In this document: positions 61,104-64,000 of the stretch, piece by piece | Position numbering within the stretch: position 1 is the first letter of the stretch | How the letters are laid out: each line of letters begins with the position of its first letter | Source of the DNA: Sphingomonadaceae bacterium 3R27C6 | GTDB taxonomy: Bacteria > Pseudomonadota > Alphaproteobacteria > Sphingomonadales > Sphingomonadaceae | Reading direction: 5' to 3' | DNA: 64,000 nt | Assembly: GCA_005503215.1 (NCBI GenBank) | Contig: SCNS01000023.1 | Span: forward strand, 1-64,000 | Program-made: the position numbers and the translations under genes | Notes under the pieces: generated by a model | What the model saw: only the letters and a program-made list of their open reading frames with translations | Databases searched by the model: none | Told to the model about the DNA's origin: nothing

Positions 61104-61709
61104 ATGACCCGCCTCCCCCTGTTCGCGCTGATCCTCGCCTGCAGTGCCGCCGCCCTGCCCGCCACGGCGCAGCAGCAGACGGTCGATGCCGAAAAGATCA
61201 ACCAGGTCATCGTTTACGGGGACGACAAGTGCGAACAGTCGAGCCCCGACGAAATCGTCGTCTGTAACCGCCTGCCCGAAACCGAGCGCTATCGCGTTCC
61301 CGAAATGCTGCGCGGCAATCCGCTCGACGTTCGCAACGAGGCATGGGCGAACAAGGTCGTCGCGCTCGAACGTGTCGGCCGCTTTGGCACCGACAGCTGT
61401 TCGCCGACCGGCCTCGGTGGCTTCACCGGCTGCACGCAAGCACTGCTCGCCGGCGCAAAGGCCGAACGCCGGGCCGCGAACAAGACCGACTGGCAGGCAA
61501 TGATCGCCGATGAGCGCGCCAAGCGCATTGCGGGCATCGACGCGGCGGCGGACGAAGTCGAAGCCGCCGTCGTCGCCGAGGAACGCGCGCTTGCCGAGCG
61601 CCAGAAGGCGGCCGAAGAACTCGAGCGTCAGGCGAGCGGTCAGGCTCCCGCACCGACCGCTCCCGACGAAGCCGACGCCGCGCCGCTACCCACGCCGCCG
61701 AAGAACTAA
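61104..61709 (+). CDS. Secreted coiled-coil protein of unknown function
   Basis: A 201-residue protein. AAAGGAAG precedes the ATG and a signal peptide follows (ALILACSAAALPATAQ). The mature part has two Cys pairs (KCEQSSPDEIVVCNRLPE, DSCSPTGLGGFTGC), then a charged Ala/Glu/Arg helix of about 60 residues, and ends in a Pro-rich tail. The DEIVVCNRLPETERYRVPE motif is, in my recollection, common in sphingomonad periplasmic proteins. Function unknown. Confidence 0.8.
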   Translation: MTRLPLFALILACSAAALPATAQQQTVDAEKINQVIVYGDDKCEQSSPDEIVVCNRLPETERYRVPEMLRGNPLDVRNEAWANKVVALERVGRFGTDSCSPTGLGGFTGCTQALLAGAKAERRAANKTDWQAMIADERAKRIAGIDAAADEVEAAVVAEERALAERQKAAEELERQASGQAPAPTAPDEADAAPLPTPPKN

Positions 61710-61765
61710 GCCGGCTTTCCGGCAAGCGGCCGCACCCGGCATTCGCCGGAGGGTGACGTCCGCCG

Positions 61766-63703
61766 TCAGTTCAGCAGATATGTCTGCCAGAAGAGCAGCG
61801 AAGACCAGAATGTGTAGTCCACATTCTCCTTCTTGCCCCACTGGTGTCCCTCGTTCGTCGCCACCAGATGCCAGGCGGTGCCGCCGCCCTTGCGCACCGC
61901 GGCCACGACCTGATCCGCTTCGGACGCGGGCACGCGCGGGTCGTTGGCACCGGTGACGACAAACAGCGGCTTGCGGATGTCTGCAACACGCGTGAGCGGC
62001 GAGATTTCCGTCAGCTTCCGGCGCTGTGCCGGATCGCGCTCGTCGCCATATTCGACGCGGCGCAGATCGCGGCGATATTCCTGCGTATTCTCGAGGAAGG
62101 TCACGAAGTCGGAGATGGCGACGACGCAGAGGTTCGCGCGCAGCTTGTCGGCGAAATGCGTCGCGGCGGCGTAGCACATATACCCGCCATAGCTGCGCCC
62201 GGTCAGGCCGAAGCGCGACGCGTCGAGCCGCGTGTCCTTGGCAAGGACATCGAGGAACACCCCCATGTCCTTGACGCTGTCCTCGCGCTTGAACGGCCCG
62301 TTGTCGAGCCCGACGAAGCGCTTGCCATAGCCGGTCGAGCCGCGGACGTTCGGGTAGAAATAGGCAACCCCCAGCTCACCCACGATATAGTTGGTGCTGC
62401 CGAGATATTCGGGGCGCCACTGGCTTTCGGGCCCGCCGTGGACGTGCATGATCAGCGGCCGTTTGCCCGGAAATTTCGCGGGATCGGGGCGATAGAGAAA
62501 GCCCGACATAGCGGTGCCGTCGAAGCTCTTGATGCTCACCAGTTCGGGTTCGATGTTGCGCGCGACATCCAGCCCGCCGGTCTCGCTCTGTGTCCAGCGC
62601 GTCACGGCGAGTGTTTCGGGGTCGATGCTATAGGCATCCGCCGCGCTGCGCGCCGACGTGAAACCGATGCCGATCGCGCCCCATGGGGCGATGTCGATAT
62701 GCCCGATGACACCTGCGGGCAGCGCGTCGACCGTGCGCGCCCGGCCGCTCGCGACGTCGAGCAGGCGCAGCCGGCTCACGCCCGCCTCGTTGACCGCATA
62801 GGCAATGAATCGCCCGTCGCCCGAGATGTCGAATGCCTCGACATCCCATTTTTCCGCCGGGCCGCGCGGCGTGAACGCGCCGGTCGCGGGATCGAGCGTG
62901 CCGAGGCGCTGCACGTCGCTTCCGGCGTCGCTCGCCACCCAGATCGTGCCGTCGGGGGCGAAGGAGGCGCCGCCGAAAGCGATCTTCTTTCCGTGGTTGC
63001 CGACCGGCGTCATCTTTCCGCTCGCAAGGTCGAGACGGAACAGGTCGGTTTTCTCGACCGACGCCGAGCGCGTGACAAGCGCCCAGCTCTTGTCGGGCGC
63101 GAACCCTGCGACCGACCATCCGTTGCTGTCGACCTGCCCGGCCAGCCGTGCCGACGCGGGATCGCGCGGGTTCATGACATAGATATCATTGTCGCGGCCG
63201 TTGCGGCGGGTCGAGGTGAAAGCGACGAGGCTGCCGTCCTTGCTCCACGCGTCGAGCGAGTTGCGGCTCTTGCCGTCGGTCAGCATCGTAAGCCGGCCAT
63301 CCTTCATCGCGAAAATCTGATAAAATTCGCTACCGCCGATGTCCTTTTCGATCAGCATCACATCGCCGGTTCCGGGCGCCCAGCCGCCATGCGAAACCGG
63401 TTCGGCCTCGAAAGTCAGCTGCTCGCGCGCACCGAGCGGCCGCGCGACGCGGTGAAGCTGTGCGGTATTGCCGAACCGCGTCGCGACAAGCATCGACCGG
63501 TCGGCGGGGTTCCAGCCGACAAACGCCGCGGTGCGATATTCGAGATAGGGCCGGGTCGCCGCGGCCAGCGCCGCGGGCACCTCGGGCACTCCGTCGGCGA
63601 CAAGCGCGGCGGGCTTCGGTTCGGAGGCCGGAGCCTCTTCCCCAGCGCCCAGCGCGGGTGCAATGGGCAAGGCAAGGGCGGCCAGAACGGCGAGATAACG
63701 CAT
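61766..63703 (-). CDS. S9-family serine peptidase (prolyl oligopeptidase type)
   Basis: A 645-residue exported peptidase. A signal peptide (ALALPIAPALGAG) precedes a beta-propeller of about 370 residues, then an alpha/beta-hydrolase domain with FYPNVRGSTGYGK, the nucleophile in TGRSYGGYM (near residue 503), the Asp in VTGANDPRVP and His in NEGHQW near the C-terminus. It cleaves short peptides, acyl- or dipeptidyl-type. Next to nothing obviously related. Confidence 0.92.
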   Translation of the reverse strand: MRYLAVLAALALPIAPALGAGEEAPASEPKPAALVADGVPEVPAALAAATRPYLEYRTAAFVGWNPADRSMLVATRFGNTAQLHRVARPLGAREQLTFEAEPVSHGGWAPGTGDVMLIEKDIGGSEFYQIFAMKDGRLTMLTDGKSRNSLDAWSKDGSLVAFTSTRRNGRDNDIYVMNPRDPASARLAGQVDSNGWSVAGFAPDKSWALVTRSASVEKTDLFRLDLASGKMTPVGNHGKKIAFGGASFAPDGTIWVASDAGSDVQRLGTLDPATGAFTPRGPAEKWDVEAFDISGDGRFIAYAVNEAGVSRLRLLDVASGRARTVDALPAGVIGHIDIAPWGAIGIGFTSARSAADAYSIDPETLAVTRWTQSETGGLDVARNIEPELVSIKSFDGTAMSGFLYRPDPAKFPGKRPLIMHVHGGPESQWRPEYLGSTNYIVGELGVAYFYPNVRGSTGYGKRFVGLDNGPFKREDSVKDMGVFLDVLAKDTRLDASRFGLTGRSYGGYMCYAAATHFADKLRANLCVVAISDFVTFLENTQEYRRDLRRVEYGDERDPAQRRKLTEISPLTRVADIRKPLFVVTGANDPRVPASEADQVVAAVRKGGGTAWHLVATNEGHQWGKKENVDYTFWSSLLFWQTYLLN

Positions 63704-63831
63704 GATTGATTTCCCCGGTTTCCTGAAACGAACGGCTATGGCCTAGACGCTACCGCGGCCAGCCCCGGAAGCAAGTCGACCAACCGCGCACATGGCTCGA
63801 CCATTGACCGCAATTGTGAGCCCATAAGGCG

Positions 63832-64000
63832 ATGAATATGGCCGATTTTGAAGCAATTTGGCACCCGGACCCGATTACGTTGCGATTCCACGATGAATCG
63901 AGTGCAAAAATTAACGAATCGCTGGCAAGCTGTCTTGACTTGGGAATTTTTGAGGCAAAACGTGCGGTTCTGGGAATCGCCAGCCTAGGGGGCTGTAATA
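63832..64000 (+). CDS. Possible partial gene running off the right edge
   Basis: From ATG 63832 (or ATG 63838) a frame of 56 codons stays open to the window end. AAGG lies just upstream. The peptide begins MNMADFEAIWHPDPITLRF and has no recognisable motif. The DNA is clearly less GC-rich than the rest of the window. It could be a gene start or simply AT-richer noncoding DNA. The 128 bases between it and the S9 peptidase gene hold that gene's promoter. Confidence 0.35.
   Translation, partial: MNMADFEAIWHPDPITLRFHDESSAKINESLASCLDLGIFEAKRAVLGIASLGGCN

Overview
The window is GC-rich chromosomal DNA from an alphaproteobacterium, most likely a sphingomonad close to Sphingopyxis. The basis is strong GC bias, an Entner-Doudoroff zwf-edd-eda set, the tlpA/argH/lysA neighbourhood, TGCGA-N5-TCGCA iron boxes and short dispersed palindromic repeats of a kind I associate with sphingomonads. 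The genus is an inference. I see no integrase, transposase, CRISPR array or rRNA; one tRNA-Arg is present.

Layout. 1-1215: a 48-codon peptide gene with a near-perfect Shine-Dalgarno sequence and a co-directional unknown protein cut by the left edge. 1392-9347: a YncE-like beta-propeller; an argH / small lipoprotein / lysA / truncated siroheme synthase / aminotransferase operon; tlpA; a small secreted protein; and gpsA. 9386-19565: a glycerolipid block on the minus strand encoding an HAD-PlsC fusion, PlsB, a WS/DGAT acyltransferase, a patatin, a monoacylglycerol-lipase-like hydrolase, a glycine-zipper secreted protein and a second alpha/beta hydrolase. With gpsA next door this could run from dihydroxyacetone phosphate to triacylglycerol and back. 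19654-25331: eda, edd and zwf, with glpD divergent. 25379-29296: a MOSC protein, an MFS exporter, an aldo/keto reductase and a LysR regulator. 29312-34073: fdhD and mobA facing an FdhF/YdeP-type molybdoenzyme, then a nitronate monooxygenase. 34125-36396: tRNA-Arg, a queuosine-precursor transporter, a membrane protein, purQ and purS. 36592-45926: an accessory stretch with bfd-bfr behind two tandem iron-box-like palindromes, a gene interrupted by an in-frame TAG, an M16 peptidase, a diguanylate cyclase, a complete lipoxygenase, a fatty acid hydroxylase/sterol desaturase family protein and an ICMT-like membrane methyltransferase. 46019-50968: purC, an enoyl-CoA hydratase with a palindromic operator, an ArsR-SRPBCC pair with tandem operators, RidA, an Lrp/AsnC regulator and a PD40 lipoprotein. 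50953-53766: PhoD phosphatase and a DUF3667-type membrane protein. 53846-61024: proA, an AT-richer unknown gene, then nadD-rsfS-rlmH-M23-ctpA-dsbB-coq7, tightly packed. 61104-63703: a secreted coiled-coil protein and an S9 peptidase. A possible AT-richer gene runs off the right edge.

The most interesting items are the compact acylglycerol synthesis/lipolysis block, whose gene types match the Mycobacterium tuberculosis Rv2482c-Rv2485c region as I remember it; lysine-rich tails on two of its acyltransferases; a lipoxygenase with all five iron ligands; the separation of purC from purS-purQ by about 9.6 kb; a likely coupled leader peptide before ctpA; and the orphan 48-residue peptide at the left end.
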